Below are positions 34,346-42,491 of a DNA stretch of 64,000 bases, piece after piece. Source of the stretch: JACCZH01 sp963729445. GTDB taxonomy: Bacteria; Chloroflexota; Chloroflexia; Thermomicrobiales; CFX8. Positions within the stretch are counted from its first letter, which is position 1. Each line of letters begins with the position of its first letter. The notes below the pieces were generated by a model, which saw only the letters and a list, made by a program, of their open reading frames with translations, was not told where the DNA came from and did not search any database. A program made the translations under genes and the position numbers. The stretch is from positions 682,001-746,000 of the forward strand of contig CAVSNU010000005.1 of assembly GCA_963729445.1 (NCBI GenBank), written 5' to 3'.

Positions 34346-35295
34346 TCGTAGACCTCCCGGAAGCGTTGCACGAGCATGCGGCTCAAGATATTCAGGATCA
34401 GGGTCATCACGAACAGCGTGGTGCCAACCGCGAAGATCGTGCTGTACTCGAGCGTGCCGCGCGGCGTGTCGCCGAGACTCACCTGGACGATGTAGGCGGT
34501 CATGGTTTGCATGCCCTTGAGCGGGTTCAAGACAAGTTCCGGTGCATTGCCGGCGGCAATGGCGACGATCATCGTCTCGCCAACCGCCCGGGACATGGCC
34601 AGGATGAAGGACGCCACGATGCCGGACAGCGCGGCCGGTACCGTGACCCCGACGACGCGCTCCATGTCGGTCGCGCCAAGGGCTGAGGCGGCGTCTCCCA
34701 AGCTGCGCGGCACGGCGGAGATGGCATCTTCACTCAACGAGGCGACCATCGGAATGATCATGATCCCCATCGCGATGCCTGCCGATAGCGCGTTAAACAC
34801 CTGGACGCCCGGGATGATGCTGCGCAACAAGGGCGTGATAAACAGCAGCGCGAAATAACCGTAGACGACGGTCGGGATGCCGGCAAGGATTTCGAGGGTG
34901 GGCTTAAGCACGGCGCGCACCCTGCGCGGCGCGAACTCTGCGAGATAGATGGCGCTGCCCAACCCGAAAGGGATCGCGACGAGGAGCGCGATGACGGCAA
35001 TCAACAGCGTCGCGTTCAGAATCGGGAGTAACCCGAAATGTTGGCTGGCGAAGAGCGGTGTCCAGCGCGTGTCGGTCAAGAACTCGACAATCGACACTTC
35101 GCGGAAGAAGCCGACACTCTCGCTCAGCAGCACCCAGATAATGCCGAAGGTCGTGACGACGGAGATGAACGCACAGGCGAACAGGACACCGTTGATCCCG
35201 CGCTCACGGAGTACCCGGTAGCTGCCGCGCCGCATGCGCAGGCGAGCACCGACCGTCGGATCACCTTCCCGGGCAGGAATGGCTTGTTCGGTCAC
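34342..35295 (-). CDS. pstC: Phosphate ABC transporter permease PstC
   Basis: Partner permease, 317 residues. Seen: LFACAFISVVTTFGIIWVLL (first span), AIPFGLGSAIYLAEFAPRRV, IPTVVYGYFALLFITPLLRS, coupling loop ASALGATDMERVVGVTVPAA, and ILAMSRAVGETMIVAIAAG. GTG 35295 lies 38 bases after the pstS stop. Confidence 0.95.
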   Translation of the reverse strand: MTEQAIPAREGDPTVGARLRMRRGSYRVLRERGINGVLFACAFISVVTTFGIIWVLLSESVGFFREVSIVEFLTDTRWTPLFASQHFGLLPILNATLLIAVIALLVAIPFGLGSAIYLAEFAPRRVRAVLKPTLEILAGIPTVVYGYFALLFITPLLRSIIPGVQVFNALSAGIAMGIMIIPMVASLSEDAISAVPRSLGDAASALGATDMERVVGVTVPAALSGIVASFILAMSRAVGETMIVAIAAGNAPELVLNPLKGMQTMTAYIVQVSLGDTPRGTLEYSTIFAVGTTLFVMTLILNILSRMLVQRFREVYD

Positions 35296-35333
35296 TCGCT
35301 AATCCCAATCCTCGCTGGCTGACACATGGTGTT

Positions 35334-36506
35334 TTACTTCTCCTCCGGAAACAGGAGGCGTTCGGGTCCGCCCGCGGGCGCGACGTCAGACTCCAGAAAT
35401 ACCGACCCGGTTCTGCCGGCCCGGAAGCGCTCGATCATCGCGGTATAGAAATCCTGTTCAAATGGGATATAGCCAACGTCGGGGATGATCGCGCGCGCCT
35501 CGTTCAGGTAGAACTCGATGAAAGCAATGACTTCCGGCCGCTCGGCGGCGTCAGCCGCGACGTAGATGAAGATTGGCCGTGAGAGGGGCTGGTAGGTGCC
35601 GTTGGAAATCGTTTCCCCAGAGGGTAGGACGCAGCCGTCTCCGCCGTCGATCGCAACGAGGTCCAGGCTCTCCTGATTTTCAACGTAATAGGCATAGCCG
35701 AAGAACCCGAGCGCGCCGAGGTCGCCGGCCACGCCCTGTATCAGGATGTTGTCGTCTTCTGAGCCAGTGAAGTCGCCGCGGCTCGCCCCCTCCTCGCCAA
35801 CGATGGCGTCGGTGAAGTAGTCGTAGGTTCCGGAGTCGGTGCCGGGGCCAAACAGCAGCAACTCCAGATCCGGAAATGAGGGATCGACCTGATTCCAGCG
35901 GTTGATGACGTCCTCGGCTTCCGGCTCCCAGATCGTCTTGAGCTGCTCGACTGTCAAGCAATCCACCCAGTCGTTCGCCGGGTTGATCATCACGGAGAGA
36001 CCATCGAGAGCGATGGGGATCTCGATGAACTCGATGTTGTTGGCTGCACACAGCTGGGCCTCAACTGGCTTGATGGGCCGTGACGCGTCGCTGATCTGGA
36101 TCTCACCCGCGCAGAATTTCGTAAAGCCGCCGCCGCTTCCGGAGACGCCGACAGGTACCTGGACATCAGTGGTCAGGTAGCCAAACTCTTCAGCCATGGC
36201 CTGCGACACGGGATAGACGGTCGAGGAGCCATCAATAACGAACCGCCCGGAGAGATCTTCGTAGATGGGGGCCGGAGCCTCGGGCGATATGACACCCGAA
36301 CAGGCCGTCAGTAACATCAAGCCAACGATCGTGATCGCAGACCGGCGAACGTCACGCAGTAGGTGAAGTCTCTTGAACGCCCGCGCGCGTCGCCGTGACG
36401 CGCCTGGCAAACGGTGTGAGCCTGCTATGGTCGCTTCCTCCCGGATCGACGCTGATCCTGCCCCAGCACGCGAGTCGCCGCTCTGCTCTCTAGCGGCGGC
36501 TCTCAC
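35334..36506 (-). CDS. pstS: Phosphate-binding lipoprotein PstS
   Basis: Periplasmic-side receptor of the Pst importer. A lipoprotein signal peptide ends in VGLMLLTAC; mature phosphate-binding segments are IDGSSTVYPVSQAMAEEFG, GVSGSGGGFTKFCAGEIQIS and FGPGTDSGTYDYFTDAIVGE. Coordinates give the longest frame (GTG 36506, 390 residues), but the start is uncertain: the predicted promoter lies too close to 36506, a good GGGAGGAAG site precedes only an ATA at 36425, and TTG 36410 (358 residues) gives a normal signal peptide. Heads the pstSCAB-phoU unit. Confidence 0.93.
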   Translation of the reverse strand: MRAAAREQSGDSRAGAGSASIREEATIAGSHRLPGASRRRARAFKRLHLLRDVRRSAITIVGLMLLTACSGVISPEAPAPIYEDLSGRFVIDGSSTVYPVSQAMAEEFGYLTTDVQVPVGVSGSGGGFTKFCAGEIQISDASRPIKPVEAQLCAANNIEFIEIPIALDGLSVMINPANDWVDCLTVEQLKTIWEPEAEDVINRWNQVDPSFPDLELLLFGPGTDSGTYDYFTDAIVGEEGASRGDFTGSEDDNILIQGVAGDLGALGFFGYAYYVENQESLDLVAIDGGDGCVLPSGETISNGTYQPLSRPIFIYVAADAAERPEVIAFIEFYLNEARAIIPDVGYIPFEQDFYTAMIERFRAGRTGSVFLESDVAPAGGPERLLFPEEK

Positions 36507-36510
36507 GTGA

Positions 36511-36554
36511 TAAGGCTAGCAGAAGTGCGTGATCGAATTGTTAGAGAATTGTTA
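36511..36554 (-). promoter_or_regulatory. Candidate Pho box and -10 element of pstS
   Basis: On the reverse strand the 9-mer TAACAATTC occurs twice in tandem (36546-36554 and 36535-36543) with an exact 11-bp period, the spacing of PhoB/PhoP direct repeats. An 18-bp gap follows, then TAGCCT (36511-36516) as a possible -10. Confidence 0.55.
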
Positions 36555-36626
36555 ACGCTCGATAATATTACGGGAGTGTACGTTCAAGCCTGACACGCTG
36601 AGCGTTGCCTGCTGAAGGGGGCTGCG

Positions 36627-37021
36627 ATGGTGGTACCGATGAAGATTGCCGATGTGTTTGCCGATCTGCCGGAGGTGGAGACCGAGCGCTTGCTGCTGCG
36701 CAGGCTGACGCCGGACGACGTCTTCCGCGGTGGCGCACCGAATCAGCACACGCTGAACCTGGCTACGTCATGGCTCGCGACTACTGGGGCCGGGGGTTGA
36801 TGACCGAGGCGGTCAGGGCGATTCTCCGCTTCGGTTTTGAGGAGAGGAAGCTGAGCCGCATATCGGCGGCCCTCGACCCTGAGAATCATGCCTCAGCCCA
36901 TGTCCTGGAGAAGGTCGGGATGACCCACGAGGGCACGGCGCGTGAGGAGTATGTTATCGACGGCCAGTTTAGCGACACGAAGATGTACGCCATCCTGCGT
37001 CGTGAATGGCAGTCAGCATGA
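36627..37021 (+). pseudogene. Remnant of a RimJ/RimL-type GNAT acetyltransferase
   Basis: The N-terminal strand (VETERLLLRRLTPDDVF) is read from ATG 36627. The C-terminal half is read in another frame: AEPGYVMARDYWGRGLMTEA, then RISAALDPENHASAHVLEKV and GMTHEGTAREEYVIDGQF. About 60-70 residues that normally lie between are missing, with the junction near 36735-36755. Internal deletion plus frameshift; not functional. Confidence 0.75.
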
Positions 37022-37132
37022 AGGCGGAGCCTTACACGCGTGGTGCGCGAGGTTGCGCGGTCGGTTAGCATAGCGTCTGACACAAAACACCGCGACCGTC
37101 GTGTATCGGTCGCCAGGAGGGGAGTTATCTCA

Positions 37133-37919
37133 ATGGGACTGATGGACGGCAAGAAGTGCCTGATAATGGGGGTTGCCAACCAGCGCTCGATCGCCTGGGG
37201 CATCGCCCAGGCCCTGCATCGCGAGGGCGCTGAGCTGGCGTTCACCTACGTGCCTGACGAGCGCATGCAGAAGAACGTCGAGAAGCTGGCCGGCTCGCTG
37301 GATGGGTACGAGTCGATGCCGCTGATTCCCTGCGACGTTCAGGACAGTGCCCAGGTGGAAGCGCTGTTCCAGACATTGAAGGAGCGCTGGGGCAGCCTGG
37401 ACGTCTTCGTGCATTCCGTGGCGTTCGCGCGGCAAGAGGATCTGACCGGGACGTTCAGCGAGATCTCCTGGGACGGCTACGCGCTGGCCCAGCACGTCTC
37501 GGCCTTTTCATTGATTGAGGCCAGCAAGTACGCGAAGCCACTGTTGGAAGCGGCCGGTGGCGGCAGCATCTTCACCCTCTCCTACCTGGCGGCCGAGCGG
37601 GTGGTCGAGAAGTACAACGTCATGGCGATCGCCAAGGCGGCTCTGGAGTGCAACATGCGCTACCTGGCGGCCGAGTTCGGCCCGAGCAACATCCGGGTCA
37701 ACGCTATCTCGGCCGGCCCGCTTGCGAACCCTGGCCGCCAGCGCGGTCAAGGGTCTGAGCGCGTTCCGCGAGGTGATGGAGGAGAAGGCGCCGCTACGCC
37801 GCAACGTCACCCTCGAAGAAGTCGGCAACGTCGGCCTCTTCCTGGCTTCCGACCTCTCAACCTGCGTGACCGGCGAGACGATCTACGCGGATAACGGGTA
37901 CAACATCCTCGCGGTTTAA
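37133..37919 (+). pseudogene. fabI: Enoyl-[acyl-carrier-protein] reductase FabI, interrupted by a +1 frameshift
   Basis: Last reductive step of fatty acid elongation. ATG 37133 follows AGGAGGGGAG. Frame 1 codes the first about 196 residues: MGVANQRSIAWGIAQALHRE (NADH site), PLIPCDVQDSAQ, and the catalytic Tyr-x6-Lys in EKYNVMAIAKAALE. At 37721-37725 (CCGCTTGCGAACC) one extra base moves the rest (RTLAASAVKGLSAFREVMEE, then VGLFLASDLSTCVTGETIY and a proper end) into another frame. The total length is 262 codons plus one base, and all FabI motifs are kept. FabI is usually essential, so an assembly error or very recent mutation is likely. Confidence 0.88.
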
Positions 37920-37928
37920 GGCACTGGC

Positions 37929-37963
37929 CTCCGACCCCTCTCTCATCAGGAGAGGGGTCGGAG
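37929..37963 (+). terminator. Hairpin terminator after fabI
   Basis: Perfect 14-bp stem CTCCGACCCCTCTC/GAGAGGGGTCGGAG with a 7-base loop, 9 bases after the stop. There is no U tract. Confidence 0.6.
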
Positions 37964-38063
37964 TGTCCCCATTCGCTCCAACGTCAGCGGCTTCAGGCCC
38001 AACCTCGGCGTCCTTCGGCCATCCTGAAGCTTGATAGTCATCCTGCGCCTATTAGTCATCCTG

Positions 38064-38214
38064 AGTACTAGACCACAGGGGAGTTGTCACGTGCCGGGGT
38101 TCCGTGTGTCGGTAGGGGAGGAGCTCGTCTCCTCCCGACCCCCCGGTCCGCTCGAGGCGGGAGGAGACGAGCTCCTCCCCTACGGGGGTGACACCATCAT
38201 CGTGGTCTCGTACT
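38064..38214. repeat. AGTACT-ended inverted-repeat element, long form
   Basis: 151 bp bounded by 13-bp inverted ends AGTACTAGACCAC (38064-38076) and GTGGTCTCGTACT (38202-38214), one mismatch. Inside lies a perfect 25-bp inverted repeat (38112-38136 and 38159-38183; core GGGGAGGAGCTCGTC) with a 22-base loop, which the short form at 38314-38393 lacks. Confidence 0.8.
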
Positions 38215-38224
38215 GAGCGGAAGC

Positions 38225-38271
38225 GAAGGATCTCTTGCCTGATTGCCGAGGCGTTGGACCAGAGATCCTTC
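38225..38271. repeat. AGAGATCC hairpin module (SIR fragment)
   Basis: Perfect 11-bp arms GAAGGATCTCT (38225-38235) and AGAGATCCTTC (38261-38271) with a 25-base loop containing CCGAGGCGTTGGACC. The same module with an equal loop length is at 19390-19430. TCAGGATGACT units follow, as in the other SIR copies. Confidence 0.75.
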
Positions 38272-38313
38272 CTTGTCAGGATGACTATCAAACGCAGGAT
38301 GACGAACAAGCTC

Positions 38314-38393
38314 AGTACTGGACCACCGGGGAGTTGTCACTCCGGGGTTCCGTCGGTTGGTAGGGGGTGACACCATCATCGTGGTCGAGTACT
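38314..38393. repeat. AGTACT-ended inverted-repeat element, short form
   Basis: 80 bp with ends AGTACTGGACCAC (38314-38326) and GTGGTCGAGTACT (38381-38393). It shares GGGGAGTTGTCAC, CGGGGTTCCGT and GGTGACACCATCATCGTGGTC with the long form but reads GGTAGGGGGTGACACC where the long form carries the 25-bp palindrome. The gap 37922-38518 holds only these repeats and TCAGGATGA-type units. Confidence 0.8.
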
Positions 38394-38518
38394 CAGGATG
38401 GCTGATGAACGCTCCGGATGACTTTCAATCACCAGGATGAGTGGTCAGGTGCTCGGGATGGCCGCCCTATCGGGACGCTTTGCCCTTAATTCCCCGCGTT
38501 GATGCCGATCGGCAGTAC

Positions 38519-39418
38519 TCAGTGAACGTCCATATCCTCGCCCTCGGCGTGGAAGTGGTGGACATGGTGCTTGCCCTGGCGGTGGTGGATCCGCTGGCTG
38601 AGGATGCCGTGCTGCGGGGCGATGACGAGTGCAATCGTGAAGAGCAGCGTCGCGGTGAGCACGATCGCACCTCCGGCCGCGACGCTCCAGTGGAACGAGA
38701 TGAACAGCCCGGCGATGCCGCTGACGATCGCGATCAGGACGCTCAAGACAAACATCGTGCTCAGTCGGTCGGTCAGAAGCCTTGCCGTTGCCGCCGGAGT
38801 GACGAGCAGCGCAAGAATCAGCAGGTTGCCCACCGTTTGCAGGCTCACCACGACCGTGGTGGAAACCAGCAAGAGCAGGATAATGTCGAGCGCGAAGACC
38901 GGGTAGCCCGCTGAGTGCGCCAGATTGGTGTCGAACGCAACCAGGGTGAGCTCCTTTAGCAGGAGGAAGACGACGGCGACGATTGCCAACCCCACGACGA
39001 GAGTAATCAGCACGTCCTGACGCGAGACGCCCAGGATATTTCCGAAGAGAAGCGAGCCGAGATCCTGACGAAAGCCTGTCTGCCGGCTGAGCAGGACGAC
39101 GCCGAGCGCGAAGAACGCCGCGAATATGACGCCGATAGCCGAGTCATGGCTCAACCTGCGGCTGCGCGAGATCAACCCGATCCCCAGCGCCGTCAACAAG
39201 CCAAACGCCGACGCTCCGAGCATGATGTTATGTCCAGCCGCGTACGACAGCACCACGCCCGGAAAGACGGCGTGCGCCAGCGCGTCGCCGATGAAGGCCA
39301 GTCCTTTCAGAACGACGAACGAGCCGACCAGCCCACACAGTACCCCGACGATGATGATCTCCAGCATCGCGCGCTGCATGAAGGGATAGCTCATCGGTTC
39401 GGTGATGAAATCAAGCAT
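38519..39418 (-). CDS. Zinc/manganese ABC transporter permease (ZnuB-like)
   Basis: 299-residue ABC-3 family permease with about eight spans. ATG 39418 follows GAGGGACG. Seen: IIIVGVLCGLVGSFVVLKGL, AFIGDALAHAVFPGVVLSYA (family signature), HDSAIGVIFAAFFALGVVLL, TVGNLLILALLVTPAATARL. The C-terminal tail is His-rich (RIHHRQGKHHVHHFHAEGED), fitting a metal relay at the membrane. It is the last gene of the metal operon, but a palindromic element lies between it and the ATPase gene. Confidence 0.93.
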   Translation of the reverse strand: MLDFITEPMSYPFMQRAMLEIIIVGVLCGLVGSFVVLKGLAFIGDALAHAVFPGVVLSYAAGHNIMLGASAFGLLTALGIGLISRSRRLSHDSAIGVIFAAFFALGVVLLSRQTGFRQDLGSLLFGNILGVSRQDVLITLVVGLAIVAVVFLLLKELTLVAFDTNLAHSAGYPVFALDIILLLLVSTTVVVSLQTVGNLLILALLVTPAATARLLTDRLSTMFVLSVLIAIVSGIAGLFISFHWSVAAGGAIVLTATLLFTIALVIAPQHGILSQRIHHRQGKHHVHHFHAEGEDMDVH

Positions 39419-39436
39419 CGAGACGTCCCTCGATCC

Positions 39437-39519
39437 CGTACGGGCGCAATGCATTGCGCCCTCTTTCCTCCCCGATCGGGTTGGGCGGGCCAAGGGGCGC
39501 AATGTATTGCGCCCGTACG
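39437..39519. repeat. Double-palindrome element (GCGCAAT family), copy 2, inside the metal operon
   Basis: Inverted arms 39437-39461 and 39494-39519 (core GTACGGGCGCAATGCATTGC) with one mismatch; each arm is itself palindromic. It lies in the 129-base gap between the ATPase and permease genes, 18 bases upstream of the permease start, so it must be transcribed as a large hairpin. Confidence 0.85.
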
Positions 39520-39547
39520 AACGCCGACCCTGTTATGGAAAACAGCA

Positions 39548-40291
39548 TCATGCGAAGATCGCAACCTGGCCGCCAAAGGTGGCCCTGAGCGTTTCGGGTG
39601 TATACGTGGCCGGCGTGGGGCCGTAAGCAACCATGCGCCGGTTGAGGCAGAGCACCTTGTCGGTCTGGTGGCGGACCTCGTCGAGATCATGGGTGGCCAT
39701 CAGGACGATCGCCCCGTTCTTGCTGAACTCCTCGACCATGCCGTGCAGCACCGTGCGGTTGCCGACATCGATCCCGGTCATTGGCTCGTCGAGCAGCACA
39801 ATCGCAGGTTGCTGGACGATGGCACGCGCCAGGAAGATGCGTTGCTGTTGGCCGCCGGAGAACTGACTGATGTGACGCCCGCCGAGCCCGGCGAGCCCTA
39901 CCCGCTCAAGGGCGGCCTCCGCCTCTTCGTGATCCTCTTTACCCGGCCGTCGCAGCCAGCCGATGGAGCGAAAGCGGCCCATCATCACCACATCATGGGC
40001 GGAGAGTGGGAAATCCCAGTTGACATCGTCGCTCTGCGGCACGTAGGCGATATGGACGTTCTTCTGACGCAGACGCCGGCCGGCGTACGCAATCTGTCCG
40101 TCACGCACGGGAACGATGCCGGCAATCGCTTTCAGGAGCGTGCTCTTGCCGCTGCCGTTGGGGCCGATGACGCCGACAACGTCACCCGGGTCCACGGTCG
40201 CGTTTACCCCGGCCAGTGCCACCTGCGGCCCGTAACTGACGGCGAGATCGTTGATGGTGAGGGCGTGCGCGGATTCTGTGTCGAAGGTCAT
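39548..40291 (-). CDS. Zinc/manganese ABC transporter ATP-binding protein (ZnuC-like)
   Basis: 247-residue ATPase. Walker A GPNGSGKSTLLKAIAG, Q-loop AYVPQSDDVNWDFPLSAHDV, signature QFSGGQQQRIFLARAIVQQP, Walker B IVLLDEPMTGID, switch His in MATHDLDEV. The PQSDDVNWDFP segment is typical of Mn/Zn (A-1 type) importers. ATG 40291 lies 5 bases after the binding-protein stop. Confidence 0.93.
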   Translation of the reverse strand: MTFDTESAHALTINDLAVSYGPQVALAGVNATVDPGDVVGVIGPNGSGKSTLLKAIAGIVPVRDGQIAYAGRRLRQKNVHIAYVPQSDDVNWDFPLSAHDVVMMGRFRSIGWLRRPGKEDHEEAEAALERVGLAGLGGRHISQFSGGQQQRIFLARAIVQQPAIVLLDEPMTGIDVGNRTVLHGMVEEFSKNGAIVLMATHDLDEVRHQTDKVLCLNRRMVAYGPTPATYTPETLRATFGGQVAIFA

Positions 40292-40296
40292 GATGG

Positions 40297-41304
40297 TTAC
40301 TTCAGTGCCTCACTGATTGCGGCCGCGTTCGCGAGCAGCATGCCGTGGACGGTAGCAGCGTCCGAGCCGGGCTCGCCGAGTGAGTCGGAGTAGAGCCCAT
40401 ACACGATCTCAACACCGGTGTCGCCGGCGAGCTGCTCAGCGACGCGCGGGTCGAGAGACGATTCGGCAAAGATCGCGCGGACGTGTTCCCGCCCGATCAA
40501 CTCGGACAGCTCAGCAATCTGTTGCGCCGAAGGCTCGGCGTCGGACGACGTACTGGGGATGACCGCGCCGACAAATTCCAGATCGTACGCCTTGATGAAG
40601 TACCCGAACGCATCGTGATTGGTCACGAGCTTGCGGTTTTCAGGAGGGATCTCGGCGAACATGGCCCGGATTTCAGCGTCGGTTTCATCGAGGACCTGCT
40701 TGTACGCCTCTGCGTTGTCCACGAAGGTAGCGGCACGACTCGCATCGGCCGCCGCGAGCGCCGCAGTGATGTTGTCGACCATCACCTTGGCGTTGGCGGG
40801 GTCGTGCCAGACGTGAGGGTCATATTCGCCGTGCTCGTCGGCTTCCTCGTCTTGTGCGTGTTCGTCTTCGCCGGCGTTCAGCGCGTGTCCGCCCTCGATG
40901 AGCTCGATTCCGTCCGTGACCGTGACGACAGCAGCGTCGCCTCCGGCTGCCTCGATGCTGTCGTCCAGGAAATCGTCGAGTCCTACCCCGTTGCGGAGAA
41001 TCAGGTGGGCTTCGCTCATGCCACGGATGTCTGCTGGGGTCACCTCGAAATCGTGCGCATCAACCCCTGGAGCCATCAGAGTGTGCAGGTCCACCTGGTC
41101 GCCGGCGACCTCCTGCACGAGCGCCCCGATCTGCGTCGTCGTGGCGACAACGGTGATGCGTCCGGCGTCGCTCTGTGCTGCTGATGTTGGGGCGCGATCT
41201 GCTGAAGTAGTTGCCGTAGCGGCGCCGCCGGCGTCACCAGTGCCACACGCTGCCAGGGCAATGGTCAGCAGTGCAATGAACAGAACGCTACCGTAGCGTG
41301 ACAC
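40297..41304 (-). CDS. Zinc/manganese-binding lipoprotein (ZnuA-like)
   Basis: 335-residue cluster A-I metal receptor. GTG 41304 is chosen for the GGAGGA site; the lipobox LAAC puts the lipidated Cys at 20. Metal ligands: His in APGVDAHDFEVTPAD, His in YDPHVWHDPANAK, His in LVTNHDAFGYF, Asp in YGLYSDSLG. An acidic/His loop (GGHALNAGEDEHAQDEEADE) before the second His is the mark of ZnuA-type zinc receptors, so zinc is favoured over manganese. Heads the operon. Confidence 0.93.
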   Translation of the reverse strand: MSRYGSVLFIALLTIALAACGTGDAGGAATATTSADRAPTSAAQSDAGRITVVATTTQIGALVQEVAGDQVDLHTLMAPGVDAHDFEVTPADIRGMSEAHLILRNGVGLDDFLDDSIEAAGGDAAVVTVTDGIELIEGGHALNAGEDEHAQDEEADEHGEYDPHVWHDPANAKVMVDNITAALAAADASRAATFVDNAEAYKQVLDETDAEIRAMFAEIPPENRKLVTNHDAFGYFIKAYDLEFVGAVIPSTSSDAEPSAQQIAELSELIGREHVRAIFAESSLDPRVAEQLAGDTGVEIVYGLYSDSLGEPGSDAATVHGMLLANAAAISEALK

Positions 41305-41346
41305 GGTGATCCTCCGTCGTGATTTAGTTCCATGCTGGATCCACAA

Positions 41347-41404
41347 TCTCATGAGTGATGAGACTGAGTATCAATATAGGTGTGATCATACAAGAGCGTG
41401 TCAA
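41347..41404 (-). promoter_or_regulatory. Possible metal-regulated promoter of the metal ABC operon
   Basis: On the reverse strand TTGACA (41399-41404) is separated by an unusually long 20 bp from TATATT (41373-41378). An inverted repeat TCTCAT/ATGAGA (41347-41363) overlaps the expected start of transcription and could be an operator. No Zur or MntR consensus is matched. Confidence 0.3.
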
Positions 41405-41596
41405 GCAGGACACATCGGTTATCATCATGCGGCGTGAGCTGGTGGAGTCCGGAGTGCTGAAGAGCGTTGATGGTGACCGGGAACCACTCGAAGGATCTCT
41501 GCTCGAATCGATGCCGTTGAACGGGGGACAGCTCAACGTCACGTCGCGATGCTCAAGCTGCCATAGCGGATAAACACTACTCTGATACGGGGATAC

Positions 41597-41860
41597 ATGA
41601 TGCCCAGGTACGACTACAAATGTGATGCGTGCGACACGCTGTTCGATGTCGAACGCGCGATGGATGTCGCAAGCGAGCCGCATGCGTGCCCGTTTTGTGG
41701 TGACCCGTCACGGCGTATCTTCACGATGCCCCGGCTCTTGATCAAGCCCGATCCGCGCGACAACCGCCCCGTCTGGCACGCGCACGGCGCCTGGGGGCAC
41801 TCGCATGCGCCAGGGCGCGGCTTTCATGGCCGGCGCAAAGATACGTCTGCCGATGAGTAG
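41597..41860 (+). CDS. FmdB/CxxC zinc-ribbon protein
   Basis: 87 residues. N-terminal zinc ribbon MPRYDYKCDACDTLFDVER with a second pair CPFCGDPSRRIF, the FmdB-type regulatory ribbon. The tail is His-rich (WHAHGAWGHSHAPGRGFHG). Start at 41597 or the adjacent ATG 41600. FmdB proteins are small putative regulators of uncertain function. The nearby zinc importer and the His-rich tail suggest a link to metal status, which is only an inference. Confidence 0.85.
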   Translation: MMPRYDYKCDACDTLFDVERAMDVASEPHACPFCGDPSRRIFTMPRLLIKPDPRDNRPVWHAHGAWGHSHAPGRGFHGRRKDTSADE

Positions 41861-41866
41861 CGCCGC

Positions 41867-42491
41867 TTAGCGATCTACCCAGGCCACGCGGGTAGCAACC
41901 CAGCCGTCCTCGTCGCGGCCGTTTCCACAACCGGTGGTTCTGAACCCGAGCATCTGAAGATGAAAATCGATGTCGATCGGGCGCTGTTCGTCGCTGCGGC
42001 TGCCATAGCTGCTGACGATCAGACGCCCGCCCGGGGCCACGACCTCGTCGAGAAGGCGTTGCAGGTACGCGGGCTGATGCTCTTTCGGGACATATTCCAG
42101 CAGCGTGTGGACGTATTGATACCGCCGTTCGGGCTGCCAGTCGAACGCATTGGCGACCACGAAGTTGCCGGCGTGTTCCGGAAAACGCTCGCGGGCGCGC
42201 TCGACCAGCGCCGGCACGAAGTCGACGCCATGCGGGGTGAGAGCTTACGCCGCGCTGCTTGCCCCAATCAATGAGGCTCGCCAGGAGCAGGCCATTGGCG
42301 CACCCGACGTCCAGGAGATCCCCGTCGCGGGGCGTTCCGTCGAGGATGACCTCGCGGCTTGACCGCCAACGCTCCGGCGTGCTGCCCCATCCTGACTGCT
42401 CGTAGGGATCGTCTGTTTGCAGGTACGAATCTTCGACGGTCTGGCGCTGGCTGGCGAACCAGCCGGCGAGTGATGGCTCGATCTCAGTCAC
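41867..42491 (-). pseudogene. Class I SAM-dependent methyltransferase, interrupted by a +1 frameshift
   Basis: N-terminal part from GTG 42491: QSGWGSTPERWRSSREVILD and motif I DLLDVGCANGLLLASLIDWG. At 42245-42246 an extra base (GGCGTAAGCTCTC on the coding strand) shifts the frame; the rest reads TPHGVDFVPALVERARERFP, YVHTLLEYVPKEHQPAYLQR and DEVVAPGGRLIVSSYGSRSD. All core methyltransferase segments are present once the base is skipped. The GTG overlaps the HxlR stop, so the gene would be coupled to it. The substrate is unknown. Confidence 0.78.

Noticed and set aside
37980..38470. Possible CRISPR array in the TCAGGATGACT-rich gap
   Set aside because: Repeats are short, irregularly spaced and inverted, and the same units recur in distant gaps; no cas genes.
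39146..40393. 415-codon forward open frame
   Set aside because: Antisense to ZnuB/ZnuC-like genes and reading through the palindromic element (which gives the GAQCIAPVRT-type peptide seen at every copy).
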